This document shows, in pieces, positions 27,813 to 37,826 of a DNA stretch of 64,000 bases. Source of the DNA: a gamma proteobacterium HIMB30 (GTDB lineage: Bacteria > Pseudomonadota > Gammaproteobacteria > Pseudomonadales > Litorivicinaceae); contig AGIG01000028.1 in the NCBI GenBank assembly GCA_000227525.2, forward strand, positions 310,001 to 374,000, in the 5' to 3' direction. Under the pieces are notes generated by a model. That model was not told the origin of the DNA, made no database searches, and saw only the letters and a program-made list of their open reading frames with translations. Each line of letters begins with the position of its first letter. Position 1 is the stretch's first letter. Made by a program: the position numbers and the translations under genes.

Positions 27813-29072
27813 ATGAACCTCACAGAACTCAAGAAAAAATCAATGCCGCAACTCCTTGAAATTGCGGAAAGTATGAACCTCGAAAATCTCGCACGGTCTC
27901 GCAAACAGGACGTTATTTTCTCAATCCTTAAAGCGCATGCGAAGAGTGGCGAAGACATCTATGGTGATGGTGTCTTGGAGATTTTATCAGACGGTTTTGG
28001 ATTCCTAAGGTCCGCCGACTCAAGTTATCTAGCAGGTCCGGATGACATCTATGTCTCACCCAGCCAGATTCGGCGGTTCAATCTTCGTAAAGGAGACTCC
28101 ATTGCTGGCAAAATCCGCCCGCCAAAAGACAGCGAGCGCTACTTTGCATTGTTGAAGGTTGATGAGATCAACTTTGATAAGCCAGAAAATGCGAAAAATA
28201 AAATCTTATTCGAAAACCTAACGCCGCTGTTCCCGCAAAAACGTCTCACCATGGAGCAAGGCAATGGTTCAACCGAAGATTTAACAGCACGAATCATTGA
28301 TTTAGTTTGCCCAATTGGTAAGGGCCAACGTGCGTTGATCGTTTCACCACCGAAGGCGGGTAAAACGCTCATGTTGCAAAACATTGCCAACAGTATCGTG
28401 CGAAACAATCCAGAATGTTATTTGATTGTCCTCCTGATCGATGAGCGTCCGGAAGAAGTCACAGAAATGCAACGGACGGTCCGCGGTGAAGTGGTGGCGT
28501 CGACGTTTGATGAACCGCCGGCGCGTCATGTACAAGTTGCTGAGATGGTGATCGAGAAAGCCAAGCGACTAACCGAACACAAGCGCGATGTGATCATCTT
28601 GCTCGATTCCATCACTCGACTTGCGCGAGCTTACAACACAGTCCAGCCATCATCTGGCAAGGTGTTGACGGGCGGGGTCGATGCCCACGCACTCGAACGA
28701 CCAAAGCGATTCTTTGGTGCGGCTCGAAACATCGAAGAAGGTGGCAGTTTGTCCATTATTGCGACCGCTTTGGTTGATACGGGTTCGAAAATGGATGAAG
28801 TCATCTTTGAAGAATTCAAAGGGACTGGTAACTCCGAACTCAACTTGGAGAGACGAGCCGCTGAGAAACGCATTTTCCCAGCGATCAATATCCGTAAATC
28901 TGGAACGCGCCGTGAAGACCTTCTCACCACAGAGGAAGAACTGCAGCGTATGTGGATTTTACGAAAGTTACTGGACTCTATGGAAGATCTTCAAGCGATC
29001 GAGTTCTTGGTCGATCGCATGAAAACCACGACGACGAACGAAGAATTCTTCCAATCGATGAAGAAGCGCTAA
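27813..29072 (+). CDS. rho: Transcription termination factor Rho
   Basis: 419 aa. N-terminal RNA-binding domain ([20 protein letters not shown]; cold-shock-like part with GFLRS), then the RecA-type motor with Walker A SPPKAGKT, Walker [16 protein letters not shown] and the Q/R-loop GGVDAHAL. Hexameric RNA helicase that terminates transcription. It has about 140 bp of leader after trxA. The stop overlaps the convergent hemY stop by 4 bp. Confidence 0.98.
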   Translation: MNLTELKKKSMPQLLEIAESMNLENLARSRKQDVIFSILKAHAKSGEDIYGDGVLEILSDGFGFLRSADSSYLAGPDDIYVSPSQIRRFNLRKGDSIAGKIRPPKDSERYFALLKVDEINFDKPENAKNKILFENLTPLFPQKRLTMEQGNGSTEDLTARIIDLVCPIGKGQRALIVSPPKAGKTLMLQNIANSIVRNNPECYLIVLLIDERPEEVTEMQRTVRGEVVASTFDEPPARHVQVAEMVIEKAKRLTEHKRDVIILLDSITRLARAYNTVQPSSGKVLTGGVDAHALERPKRFFGAARNIEEGGSLSIIATALVDTGSKMDEVIFEEFKGTGNSELNLERRAAEKRIFPAINIRKSGTRREDLLTTEEELQRMWILRKLLDSMEDLQAIEFLVDRMKTTTTNEEFFQSMKKR

Positions 29073-29908
29073 GACGCATCTTCGATCAGGCGGCGCCTGA
29101 GTTGCTCAAGCGCCGCTGTTCTTCCAGACTCCGCTTCAATACTTAACAAATGCACCAAGGGATGATCGGAATCAAGCTGATTCGCTCGATCGATATGGTG
29201 TTTCGCTTCAGCATCAAGACCAGCCGCCATTGCCAATCGGGCATGCACAATCTCCAATGCAACCGAATCAGTGTGGACTTTCGTTAGTGAATTGAGAGTT
29301 GCCAACCGTGACAAGGCATCGTCATCACCAATCGTCTCAAGGGCCAGCGCCCAGTCTTCACGCCACTCCTTTTTCAACGCTTTCATCAGCGGTTTGAATT
29401 CGGATGGTCTGGGATCATGTTCGATCGCTTTTGGAATATTCGCCATCAGTCGCTCTGCTGATTCCAAATAACGCTCTGATTCATCTAGTTGTTCAAGCCG
29501 TCTCGCAGCTTCCGACGCCAGTAACCAATGCAGTGCTGGCAACGATTCAGAGCTCGCATCTTTTTTTAATACCGACAAAGCACGCTCAGGTTCATCACGA
29601 CGTAACCAGAGTGCACCCTCAATGAGTCGCGAATCGGCTTTTCGATGACGCATACGACCCCAGGCCTTCCAGGCATTCTGTGGGAGACGCCCCAAAGCAC
29701 CACCCAAACCAAATAGGATCCAGAGAATGACGGTCACTGCCAGAAAAAGAACAATAAATGCCCAGAGTGACATCTCAACTGTGTAACCACCGTAAGCAAA
29801 CAGCACGTAGCCTGAATCAGCTTTGACTCGATCTCCAAGGTATAGACCAAGTGCCAGTAGCGCACCGAAACCGATGATCCAGATCGCGACTCTGACAGCA
29901 CGACTCAC
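29069..29908 (-). CDS. hemY: HemY-like membrane protein, short form
   Basis: 279 aa, clearly shorter than the usual 390-420. Two N-terminal transmembrane helices (about 7-25 and 43-70) surround the HemY_N sequence [21 protein letters not shown]-like helices follow to residue 279. The C-terminal TPR half of typical HemY is missing and the protein ends cleanly by its own stop, which overlaps the rho stop. HemY proteins accompany hemCDX and are thought to organise heme or membrane complexes. GTG start, GTGA overlap with hemX. Confidence 0.85.
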   Translation of the reverse strand: MSRAVRVAIWIIGFGALLALGLYLGDRVKADSGYVLFAYGGYTVEMSLWAFIVLFLAVTVILWILFGLGGALGRLPQNAWKAWGRMRHRKADSRLIEGALWLRRDEPERALSVLKKDASSESLPALHWLLASEAARRLEQLDESERYLESAERLMANIPKAIEHDPRPSEFKPLMKALKKEWREDWALALETIGDDDALSRLATLNSLTKVHTDSVALEIVHARLAMAAGLDAEAKHHIDRANQLDSDHPLVHLLSIEAESGRTAALEQLRRRLIEDAS

Positions 29909-31017
29909 TGTTGAACCTCTGCGCCAGAAATGCGCTCTTGAGTCAGTGCATCCCGATACACTTTGAGAGCTCGAAGCCCTTGAGCAGCATCCGGAATTTC
30001 ACTTGTAATTTGTATACCTTCCAATGATCCGAGGACTGTGATCACTTTCAGTCCAGCACCTTCCGTGACATCGAAGAAGTGCATCGATAAGCGTTTTGCC
30101 TGAGCAAGCCCCGCGTCAAAGAGTGCTTGATCTTCACGAATCAATGCGAGCTTGATTTGTTCAAGGCTCAAGCGGAGAACCTCACGCGCTCGTCCCGCAT
30201 CCGACGCAGAAACCAATGGTGTGATCGGTTCGTTCACCTCACGAATTCGAATGAAATCAGACAATTCCCCAAGCCATTGTTTCACATCGACCGTCGCCGC
30301 CGATTCTTCCTCAGGAGCTAAGCGACGCACAGGTAACTGCAAATCATCCAACACAGAGTCAAGAGCAAGTAGCTCAGCTTGTACACCCAATATATCAACA
30401 GATTGAACCGTGGAGAGTGACTGTAAATCCTGTGCTAAACGCTCTCTCACTGATAACAAGCGACCATCCTGTAGTTGGCCCAAAAGCGCTTGTGCTGTAC
30501 GCATTAGGGTCACCGCGGTTTCTGGGTTGCGTTCAATCAGCAGTCGTTGATCGGCGAGCTTCAAAAGATATTCAGCTTCAGCCAGTACATAGCTACTTCG
30601 TGTATCTACCTGCGCTTTTGCAAGCTGTTCTGCAACCACCTCAACACGATCGATCACTGACTGATTACGGGCGTCAGCACGGCCAATCTCCGATTCCAAT
30701 CGTTGCATTTGCTTATCAAGATTTTGGGTCGTCGTCTTTAAATTTTCGAGTTGCGATACCTGCGCGCTCAATGTTTGAACAGAAGTACCGAGTGACTCGG
30801 TTAATCGCGTGAACGACTGAAATTCGTGCCAACCAAACCAAGCCGCAAAACCAACGCCAACGCATGCGATACAACTGAACAGGAGAGCAATCCAAGCACT
30901 GGAACCCCTGGCCCCCGGATGTTCTTGAGACTCGGTAGCCGTATCAACCGACTCAATCTGTTGCTCGGTAGCAACCTCCTCAGCGACCTCAGGTGTTGTT
31001 TCTTCAGTCTTTGACAC
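29905..31017 (-). CDS. hemX: HemX, membrane protein of the heme operon
   Basis: 370 aa. Acidic N-terminal tail, one transmembrane helix (about residues 40-60, IALLFSCIACVGVGFAAWFGW), then a long coiled coil (about 70-130) and a helical C-terminus, as in HemX. Older annotation calls it uroporphyrinogen-III methylase, but it has no methylase domain. GTG start at 31017, chosen for AAGGAG 6 nt upstream; the frame stays open upstream inside hemD. 14-bp overlap with hemD. Confidence 0.88.
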   Translation of the reverse strand: MSKTEETTPEVAEEVATEQQIESVDTATESQEHPGARGSSAWIALLFSCIACVGVGFAAWFGWHEFQSFTRLTESLGTSVQTLSAQVSQLENLKTTTQNLDKQMQRLESEIGRADARNQSVIDRVEVVAEQLAKAQVDTRSSYVLAEAEYLLKLADQRLLIERNPETAVTLMRTAQALLGQLQDGRLLSVRERLAQDLQSLSTVQSVDILGVQAELLALDSVLDDLQLPVRRLAPEEESAATVDVKQWLGELSDFIRIREVNEPITPLVSASDAGRAREVLRLSLEQIKLALIREDQALFDAGLAQAKRLSMHFFDVTEGAGLKVITVLGSLEGIQITSEIPDAAQGLRALKVYRDALTQERISGAEVQQ

Positions 31018-31726
31018 TCGGATCTCCTTGCATCGCCAATCGAACGCCTTCTGGTGTCGGCGCTTCAATTTGATGATACCGGCTTCCAGCGGGTAATTGT
31101 GCTTTCGCGTCAGAACTTGTGACAAAGTGCAGGGAATCCAACACACTCAAATCATGCATCTCTGCAATTTTCAAAAAGGCGCGCACGAGGAGTGCAGAGC
31201 CGTGAACAACCCCATCAACTGCGTCGATACGTGTATTTCCCAGATCGAAATGAGGAACCAATTCAAATAGCTCCAGATGCGAGACAGGATCCATTAACAC
31301 AGAATTCAGTTGGTCAAATTGACGCCCCGAACCTTTGCCACTGACAACTAAGATTTGACTCTCTGGAACGATCCCAGAACGCATCAAATGCATCAGTGAT
31401 TGAGAGCCTGGACGCGAAGCGGTCCTCACTGAATGCGATTCGTCCGTGAGCAACTCCGATGTTCCGACACCGACTGCCCAAAATTGTTGCTTAGCGGGCC
31501 ACTGTGCCCAGCGTGATGCTACTGCATCAATCAATAATCGCGCAGATTCGGGAGAGGTCACAACAACATGATCGAAGCGGTCAAAATCGACAATCGCTGA
31601 ATCCAACGAAACATCGAGCGGGTGGGACCGGACACATGGAAGCGCAATCACCTCAAACCCGGCATCAACGAACGCATCAGCGACTCGCGGAAACGCTGAA
31701 GGAAGCCGATTGAGCCAGAGCTTCAA
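31004..31726 (-). CDS. hemD: Uroporphyrinogen-III synthase
   Basis: 240 aa. Sequence is poorly conserved in this family, but the fold pattern (LWLNRLP at the start, ALPCVRSHPL, VVVTSPESARLL, VGVGTSELL, LVVSGKGSGRQFDQL) and its position directly after hemC identify it. It closes hydroxymethylbilane with inversion of ring D. It appears to start at TTG immediately after the hemC stop; no nearer ATG keeps the N-terminal strand. Confidence 0.88.
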   Translation of the reverse strand: MKLWLNRLPSAFPRVADAFVDAGFEVIALPCVRSHPLDVSLDSAIVDFDRFDHVVVTSPESARLLIDAVASRWAQWPAKQQFWAVGVGTSELLTDESHSVRTASRPGSQSLMHLMRSGIVPESQILVVSGKGSGRQFDQLNSVLMDPVSHLELFELVPHFDLGNTRIDAVDGVVHGSALLVRAFLKIAEMHDLSVLDSLHFVTSSDAKAQLPAGSRYHQIEAPTPEGVRLAMQGDPSVKD

Positions 31727-32662
31727 TTACAAACCCGCTTGAGCAAGAAGCTCTCTCGCACCTTGCGAAACCAGATCTTCTGCAACACGAATACCGAGGC
31801 TCTCAGCATCGTCGAGCTCACCGACACCCTCTGCTTTCAGCAGCCTTCCACAATCAGCCGAACCAACCAATGCGCGTAGCCATAGCTGTCCGTCACTTTC
31901 AATTGCATAGGCCGCAATCGGCACCTGACAACCACCGTTCAAATGACGATTCAACGCACGTTCCGCCCGGCCAGCAGTTTCACCCTTGGCATCTTGTAAT
32001 GTCATCACAATGTCTCGAGTTGCCGGATCATCTTCGCGGATCTCAATTCCAAGAATGCCCTGGCCACATGCAGGCAAGATTTCCTCTGGTGCGGTCTCAA
32101 ATGCGATGCGATCTCCTAATTCAAGGCGTTTTAGACCAGCCGATGCCAGCACAAGCCCATCGAATTCACCGGAATCGAGTTTCTTCAGACGTGTTCCCAG
32201 ATTGCCTCGGACTGGCGAGAGTTTTAGATCGGGTCGTAGTGCACGAATTTGTGCGATACGCCTCAAACTTGAGGTGCCAAGATGTGCACCTTGAGGAATA
32301 TCAGCAAAACCATCCCAAGCTTGAGTCCCAGTGCGATGGACCACAGCATCTGTTGGTGTCTCACGTGCTGTTAAACAACACAAATCCAGACCGCCGGGAA
32401 GCTCCATCGGTACGTCTTTCAAAGAATGGACAGCAAGATCTGCGCGCCCGTCATACAGCGCAGTCTCTAGTTCTTTTACGAAGACACCCTTACCTCCTAT
32501 TTTGGTCAAAGACACATCGAGCCGCTCATCACCCTGCGTCGTCATTTCCAAGAGCTCAATTGTCAACTCGGGAAAATGCGCTTGAAGACGATCACGCACG
32601 TGATAAGCCTGCCACAGAGCCAACGGACTCTTCCTTGTTGCGATGGTTAATGTTTTTTGCAT
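31727..32662 (-). CDS. hemC: Hydroxymethylbilane synthase (porphobilinogen deaminase)
   Basis: 311 aa. Opens with [12 protein letters not shown] (about 7-18), then [36 protein letters not shown] and [12 protein letters not shown]; the cofactor-carrying Cys lies in [11 protein letters not shown] (about 240-250). It polymerises four porphobilinogens. First gene of hemCDXY and divergent from argH, with only 52 bp between start codons. Confidence 0.97.
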   Translation of the reverse strand: MQKTLTIATRKSPLALWQAYHVRDRLQAHFPELTIELLEMTTQGDERLDVSLTKIGGKGVFVKELETALYDGRADLAVHSLKDVPMELPGGLDLCCLTARETPTDAVVHRTGTQAWDGFADIPQGAHLGTSSLRRIAQIRALRPDLKLSPVRGNLGTRLKKLDSGEFDGLVLASAGLKRLELGDRIAFETAPEEILPACGQGILGIEIREDDPATRDIVMTLQDAKGETAGRAERALNRHLNGGCQVPIAAYAIESDGQLWLRALVGSADCGRLLKAEGVGELDDAESLGIRVAEDLVSQGARELLAQAGL

Positions 32663-32714
32663 GTGTGGTCCTTTGTTACACCAAGTATACTGGATGCCTA
32701 CAGAAGGAGTCTCT
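32663..32714. promoter_or_regulatory. Shared hemC/argH divergent promoter region
   Basis: 52 bp separate the two start codons, including the argH Shine-Dalgarno AAGGAG. The palindrome AGTATACT (32685-32692) contains TATACT on both strands and could be the -10 box for both directions. Matching -35 boxes are weak. Inference only; no operator was recognised. Confidence 0.35.
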
Positions 32715-34109
32715 ATGAGTCAGGAAACGCCCAAAGCGCTTTGGGGCGGCCGTTTTTCGGAATCCACCGATGCGTTCGTCCAAGCATTCACTGCATCCGT
32801 CGAATTCGACCAACGCATGGCACGCGAGGATATTCAAGGATCGATCGCGCACGCCACAATGCTCGCTGAACAGGGAATCCTGACCGACAAAGAACTTCAA
32901 ACCATCATCGAAGGCCTGCGCCAGATCGAAACTGAAATTGAATCAGGGCAGTTCACATGGTCCATTGCGCGTGAAGACGTGCATATGAATGTCGAATCAC
33001 GACTCATCGATCTCATCGGCGACACTGGAAAAAAACTGCATACAGGCCGTTCTCGAAATGACCAAGTCGCCACCGACATCCGGCTGTGGCTACGGGGAAC
33101 CATTGATCACGCTGTATCTGAGTTGTCTCGCCTCCAGATGGGTTTGATCGCCTTAGCTGAGCGTGAAGCAGACACCATCATGCCTGGTTTCACACACCTT
33201 CAAGCGGCACAGCCCGTCACTTTCGGGCACCACATGCTCGCATGGAATGAAATGCTCGAGCGCGATGCGGGTCGCTTGCTTGATTGCAGACAGCGGATGA
33301 ACCAATGTCCGCTAGGCGCAGCAGCACTCGCTGGCACCAGCTATCCGATTAATCGCGAGCGCACAGCCGAGCTCCTTGGATTTGATAAACCCACAGAAAA
33401 CAGTCTCGACTCTGTGTCTGATCGCGACTTTGGTATCGAGTTTTTGAGCGCCGCAAGCATCATCATGATGCATCTGTCACGGTTTTCAGAAGAACTCATC
33501 AACTGGAATTCGACCGCCTGGCAATTTGTCGACCTACCTGACAAGTTCTGTACGGGTAGCTCGATCATGCCGCAGAAAAAAAATCCCGACGTGCCTGAAC
33601 TTATTCGCGGCAAATCAGGGCGCATGTTTGGCCACCTTATGAGCTTACTGACTTTGATGAAAGGGCAACCACTCGCCTACAACAAAGATAATCAGGAAGA
33701 CAAAGAGCCACTATATGACGCCGCAGATACATTGCTCGGATCACTGCGCGGTTTTGCCGATATGATGCCGTCATTACTGGTCAATCAAGACATTTTGAAA
33801 GACGCTGCAATCCGTGGGTTCTCAACAGCCACAGATCTGGCTGATTACTTGGTCCGTAAGGGCTTACCGTTCCGTGATGCGCATGAAGTCGTTGGGCAAG
33901 CAGTTGCCCTTGGTGTCCAAACCAAGCGCGATCTCTCGGAAATGAATCTTCTCGAACTCCAAGCATTCAGTAATCTCATCCACGATGATGTATTCGAGGT
34001 GTTGACTGTTGAAGGGTCCGTGAATGCACGTGATCACATCGGCGGAACAGCGCCCAATCAGGTGCGAGAAGCGGCCGCGCGTGCAAAAGCACGTTTAGCC
34101 AGCCGCTAA
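32715..34109 (+). CDS. argH: Argininosuccinate lyase
   Basis: 464 aa. N-terminus [50 protein letters not shown], and the superfamily signature [12 protein letters not shown] with catalytic Ser about 283. It splits argininosuccinate into arginine and fumarate. ATG 32715 chosen for AAGGAG. The stop overlaps the convergent waaA stop by 4 bp. Confidence 0.97.
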   Translation: MSQETPKALWGGRFSESTDAFVQAFTASVEFDQRMAREDIQGSIAHATMLAEQGILTDKELQTIIEGLRQIETEIESGQFTWSIAREDVHMNVESRLIDLIGDTGKKLHTGRSRNDQVATDIRLWLRGTIDHAVSELSRLQMGLIALAEREADTIMPGFTHLQAAQPVTFGHHMLAWNEMLERDAGRLLDCRQRMNQCPLGAAALAGTSYPINRERTAELLGFDKPTENSLDSVSDRDFGIEFLSAASIIMMHLSRFSEELINWNSTAWQFVDLPDKFCTGSSIMPQKKNPDVPELIRGKSGRMFGHLMSLLTLMKGQPLAYNKDNQEDKEPLYDAADTLLGSLRGFADMMPSLLVNQDILKDAAIRGFSTATDLADYLVRKGLPFRDAHEVVGQAVALGVQTKRDLSEMNLLELQAFSNLIHDDVFEVLTVEGSVNARDHIGGTAPNQVREAAARAKARLASR

Positions 34110-35332
34110 CGCGCAGCAATTGCTGCCAAAATCGCCTGCACTTGAAGTAGGGTCGAACCGCGATTTGCTTCAACCCAAGCACTCGCGGCCTGCCCCATCA
34201 CTTGAGCTGTCGCAAATGCCGCATCAATGGATTGAGAGAGATGCTCAGCGTCTGTACGCAGCAGAGCACCTGCGGCTTCTAAACCAGTACTGATCGCCTG
34301 AAAGTTGTGCATGGATGGCCCCGCGACAAGCGGCTTACTCATCAGCGCGGGCTCAATCGGATTTTGACCGCCCTTCCCGGAAAAGCTGCCCCCAATCGCA
34401 ATCACATCAGACTCAGAAAGATATGCCCCCATATCTCCAAAGCTGTCACCGATCAAGATTTGAGCCTTGTCTTGAATCTCAACAGATACCTGCGATGCGT
34501 GGACCCCTTGAGCATCTGCCAATGTCTTGATCTCAGATCCTCGAACAGGATGTCGAGGCACGATCAATAATCGCATTTCGGGATGTTGCCGAGCCCAAGA
34601 GACAAAGAGCACGTCATCATCGGCATGGCTACTCATCAGGCAGACTAGGACATGGCCTCGTTTCCAATCACTGATTTGATTCGCTCTTCCTCGTGAAATT
34701 TGAGGAGCAGATTGGTCAAGCTTAATGGATCCAACTTCAGAAATCACATGGACCGGCACCCCCACACGATGCGCATTGTGGGCGTCATCTTCAAATTGCA
34801 TCAGCGCGCGTGACACTTGAGACCACATTGGTCGCGATACCCAACCAAACCGTTGATATCCTCGAACTGATTGATCACTTAACCGTCCATTCGCAACAAT
34901 CACAGGAACATCAGTCCGATGGCATGCGGCAATCAAATTAGGCCAAAGTTCGGTCTCAATAACGATCAATGCTCTTGGGCGAAGTCTGGATAACCAACGA
35001 GACCAAATCCAAGAAAAGTCCCAAGGAAACACGTGGCTCACGAATTCACTCTGAGCCAAAACGCCGAGTCCAGCGGGTGTCGTCGCCGTCATAAAGACAT
35101 GAAGTGACGCGTCATGTTTGATGAGTGCTCGCGCAAGCTCCACTCCAACTTTTGCTTCTCCGAGACTACAGGCATGAATCCAGACGCAGCCATCCATCTG
35201 ATCAGGTACGTGCGCCCCGAGTCGACGACTCACCATCGGATCTTGATTTTCTCGACGATACTTCCTCACCACATGCGCAATCAGAAGTGGTGTGCAAAGT
35301 AGTAAGAGCAGTGAATACAGATGTCGTCCCAT
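34106..35332 (-). CDS. waaA: Kdo transferase
   Basis: 408 aa. One N-terminal membrane anchor ([13 protein letters not shown]...), then GT-B halves: [43 protein letters not shown] and the C-terminal [16 protein letters not shown]. It adds Kdo to lipid A precursor at the inner membrane. Start taken at ATG 35332; an in-frame ATG six codons upstream is possible. Divergent from the FAD oxidoreductase gene with 24 bp between starts. Confidence 0.95.
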   Translation of the reverse strand: MGRHLYSLLLLLCTPLLIAHVVRKYRRENQDPMVSRRLGAHVPDQMDGCVWIHACSLGEAKVGVELARALIKHDASLHVFMTATTPAGLGVLAQSEFVSHVFPWDFSWIWSRWLSRLRPRALIVIETELWPNLIAACHRTDVPVIVANGRLSDQSVRGYQRFGWVSRPMWSQVSRALMQFEDDAHNAHRVGVPVHVISEVGSIKLDQSAPQISRGRANQISDWKRGHVLVCLMSSHADDDVLFVSWARQHPEMRLLIVPRHPVRGSEIKTLADAQGVHASQVSVEIQDKAQILIGDSFGDMGAYLSESDVIAIGGSFSGKGGQNPIEPALMSKPLVAGPSMHNFQAISTGLEAAGALLRTDAEHLSQSIDAAFATAQVMGQAASAWVEANRGSTLLQVQAILAAIAAR

Positions 35333-35356
35333 AATTGAAGATGCTAGCATGCCTGC

Positions 35357-36478
35357 ATGAAAATCATCGTCGGTGGCGGAATTTCAGGTCTCTGGCTAGC
35401 AGCTGAACTGAAAGCTCGCAACATTCCATGCTGTGTTATCGAAAAAAACGCGCTTGGCCAAGGTCAAACCCTAGCAAGCCAAGGGATGATTCATGGCGGC
35501 ACTAAGTATGCACTTGATGGATTATTAACCAAAGCAGCCAGTGAAATTGGTGCCATGCCCGCGCGCTGGAGACAGGCTTTGCAAGGCGAAGGAACAGTCG
35601 ACTTAAGCCACGTTCAACTCGAACGAGAAGATCAGTTGTTATGGTCTGTCGAATCAATTGCTGCGAATCTTTTGGGATTCTTCGCAAGCAAAGCCATGCG
35701 ATCGCGTATGGAACGCATTGATCCGCTATCCGAAGCGGCATTCAATCATCCGAATTTCAAAGGCCATCTGTATCGATTGTCAGAACCGGTGTTAAAGCTC
35801 GATACATTGGTTCATGCGTTTGCAGAGATCTTGGATGGACAGATCTTCCAAACTGAGGTCACGCAGCTGCTGATGCAAGACAGCAAGATCGTTGGGATCG
35901 AAACCACTGCTGGTCAGATCCAAGGGGATGTCATTTTGACTGCTGGTGAAGGAGCGGAAGCGCTATTATCCGAACTTCCTGGCGAGTATCCAGCCATGCA
36001 ACGACGCCCGCTGGCAATGGCTGCCTGTAAACTTGCGCAACCCATTCCAAAAGTATTCGGTCACCAACTCGGGCGCGGCAGCAAGCCCAAACTCACCGTT
36101 TCGACCCATGAATTTGATGGAGCGCAATATTTGTATCTAGGCGGACAACTTGCAGAAGACGGAGTCACACAAGATGACAGCACGGTGTGCTCAAATGCGA
36201 AGCGTGCGTTGTCAGAAGCACTTTGCTGGCTTGAACCCAATGTGGAATCAACGCACGTTTTTCGGGTCAACCGAGCGGAGCCCAGTACACGTGAAGGAAA
36301 TCGGCCTGATACCGCATTCGTCTGTCAATCAAACAACCTGATTGTCGCGTGGCCAACTAAGCTCGCACTTGCACCTGCACTTGCCGACCAAATTCTTCCG
36401 CTTCTCGGTGGAGACGCAAAACCTGCAACACTGCCACAGTGGTCAAAAGCACCAGCAGGGCATTACCCATGGGTATGA
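35357..36478 (+). CDS. FAD-dependent oxidoreductase (DAO family)
   Basis: 373 aa. The dinucleotide-binding motif IIVGGGISGLWLAAEL (3-18) ends in the acidic IEK. QTLASQGMIHGGTKYAL resembles the flavin-contact loop of D-amino-acid-oxidase/glycerol-3-phosphate-dehydrogenase-type enzymes. Substrate unknown. It overlaps the aldo/keto reductase by 10 bp, and the pair sits between waaA and gmhA/hldE; I recall a similar pair near waaA and rfaE in Pseudomonas, suggesting a link to LPS core or sugar metabolism (inference). Confidence 0.75.
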   Translation: MKIIVGGGISGLWLAAELKARNIPCCVIEKNALGQGQTLASQGMIHGGTKYALDGLLTKAASEIGAMPARWRQALQGEGTVDLSHVQLEREDQLLWSVESIAANLLGFFASKAMRSRMERIDPLSEAAFNHPNFKGHLYRLSEPVLKLDTLVHAFAEILDGQIFQTEVTQLLMQDSKIVGIETTAGQIQGDVILTAGEGAEALLSELPGEYPAMQRRPLAMAACKLAQPIPKVFGHQLGRGSKPKLTVSTHEFDGAQYLYLGGQLAEDGVTQDDSTVCSNAKRALSEALCWLEPNVESTHVFRVNRAEPSTREGNRPDTAFVCQSNNLIVAWPTKLALAPALADQILPLLGGDAKPATLPQWSKAPAGHYPWV

Positions 36479-37251
36479 TTCATCGACCACTCGGACAAAC
36501 AGGGCTCGAGCTTAGTCCGATTGGCCTGGGCACCGTCAAAATTGGCCGGAATACAGATGTGAAATATCCGACCGATTTTGAATTGCCAAGCGACGACGAC
36601 ATCATTGAACTCCTGACACTTGCGTCAGAATTAGGTATCAACTGTCTTGATACAGCGCCTGCCTATGGCGCCTCTGAAGCGCGGCTCGGTGAGTTACTAC
36701 CAGAGATCAAAGCCGATTTTCGTATCATCACAAAAGTTGGTGAAACCTACGATCCTGACACAGGAAGTCATTACGACTTCTCAGAAATCGCAATTCTCAA
36801 GAGCGTAGAACAAAGTCTTCAACGCTTGAATCGTGACCATTTAGATGTCGTGTTACTGCACTCTGATGGGAGGGATATCGAACACCTGAATCAAGGTGGA
36901 CTTCAAACCTTGATCAAAGCGCGAGACCAAGGGCTCATTCAGGCGGTCGGGTTATCCGGCAAAACAGTGGAAGGTGGACGTCACGCCCTGCTTCAAGGAG
37001 CGGATTGCCTGATGATTACACTGAACCCTGACTCTCAAGATGACAAACCACTTATCGCTGAGGCAGAGCGATTTGGTGCGGGGTTATTGGTCAAGAAAGC
37101 CCTCGGGAGCGGCCACCTAACAACATCTATCCCTGAAATTTTTAAAGACTTGTTCGCGCACCCAAACATCACTTCCGCTATTATTGGCACGATTAATCCT
37201 GTGCATCTGCGCAATAACTGTCTTGCACTCCCAACAGAGATCCAACTATGA
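36469..37251 (+). CDS. Aldo/keto reductase
   Basis: 260 aa TIM barrel. The catalytic tetrad is visible as Asp and Tyr in CLDTAPAYG (about 53-61), Lys in IITKVG and His in VLLHSDG. N-terminus LGQTGLELSPIGLGTVK. NAD(P)H-dependent reduction of an unknown carbonyl. Two ATGs (36469 and 36475) are possible; AGGG 8 nt upstream favours 36469. Coupled by overlap to the FAD gene and to gmhA. Confidence 0.85.
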   Translation: MGMIHRPLGQTGLELSPIGLGTVKIGRNTDVKYPTDFELPSDDDIIELLTLASELGINCLDTAPAYGASEARLGELLPEIKADFRIITKVGETYDPDTGSHYDFSEIAILKSVEQSLQRLNRDHLDVVLLHSDGRDIEHLNQGGLQTLIKARDQGLIQAVGLSGKTVEGGRHALLQGADCLMITLNPDSQDDKPLIAEAERFGAGLLVKKALGSGHLTTSIPEIFKDLFAHPNITSAIIGTINPVHLRNNCLALPTEIQL

Positions 37252-37826
37252 GCCTAGACGCAATCAAAGCCACCTTCCAGGCAAGCATTGATACCAAGCA
37301 AACACTGATCAATGACACTAGACGTTTGGAAGAACTGCTTGAAGTCGCAGGCGTCGCGTCATCAACGATTAAAGCGGGCCATAAAATTATGCTCTGCGGA
37401 AACGGGGGGTCAGCAGCCGATAGCCAGCATATCGCGGCAGAGCTGATCGGTCGCTTCGAGAAAGAACGTGGGTCAATGGCTGCGATTGCACTGACCACAG
37501 ATACATCGGCTCTGACAGCCATCGGTAACGATTACGGCTATGACCAAGTGTTCTCGAGACAAGTTGAAGGCCTCGGACAATCCGGTGATTTACTCATCGG
37601 CATCTCAACGAGTGGCAATTCAAAGAATGTCGTCAAGGCAATGGAAGTTGCTCAAAGCAAAAGCATTCGAACAGTGGCACTCGTTGGCGACAAGCCGGGT
37701 GGCGCAATGCAAGCGATTGCTGATTACGTTTTAGCCGCACCGTCAACGAACACGGCGCGTATTCAGGAATGCCACATCCTAATGATGCACACGCTCTGTC
37801 AATTGGTTGAGTCAGAATCCGTCTGA
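37248..37826 (+). CDS. gmhA: Sedoheptulose-7-phosphate isomerase
   Basis: 192 aa SIS-domain protein: LCGNGGSAADSQHIAAEL (about 47-64), ALTTDTSALTAIGND, IGISTSGNSKNVVKA and the C-terminal QECHILMMHTLCQLVE. First step of ADP-heptose synthesis for the LPS inner core. Starts by ATGA overlap with the aldo/keto reductase. Its last 28 bp overlap the convergent hldE. Confidence 0.95.
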   Translation: MSLDAIKATFQASIDTKQTLINDTRRLEELLEVAGVASSTIKAGHKIMLCGNGGSAADSQHIAAELIGRFEKERGSMAAIALTTDTSALTAIGNDYGYDQVFSRQVEGLGQSGDLLIGISTSGNSKNVVKAMEVAQSKSIRTVALVGDKPGGAMQAIADYVLAAPSTNTARIQECHILMMHTLCQLVESESV

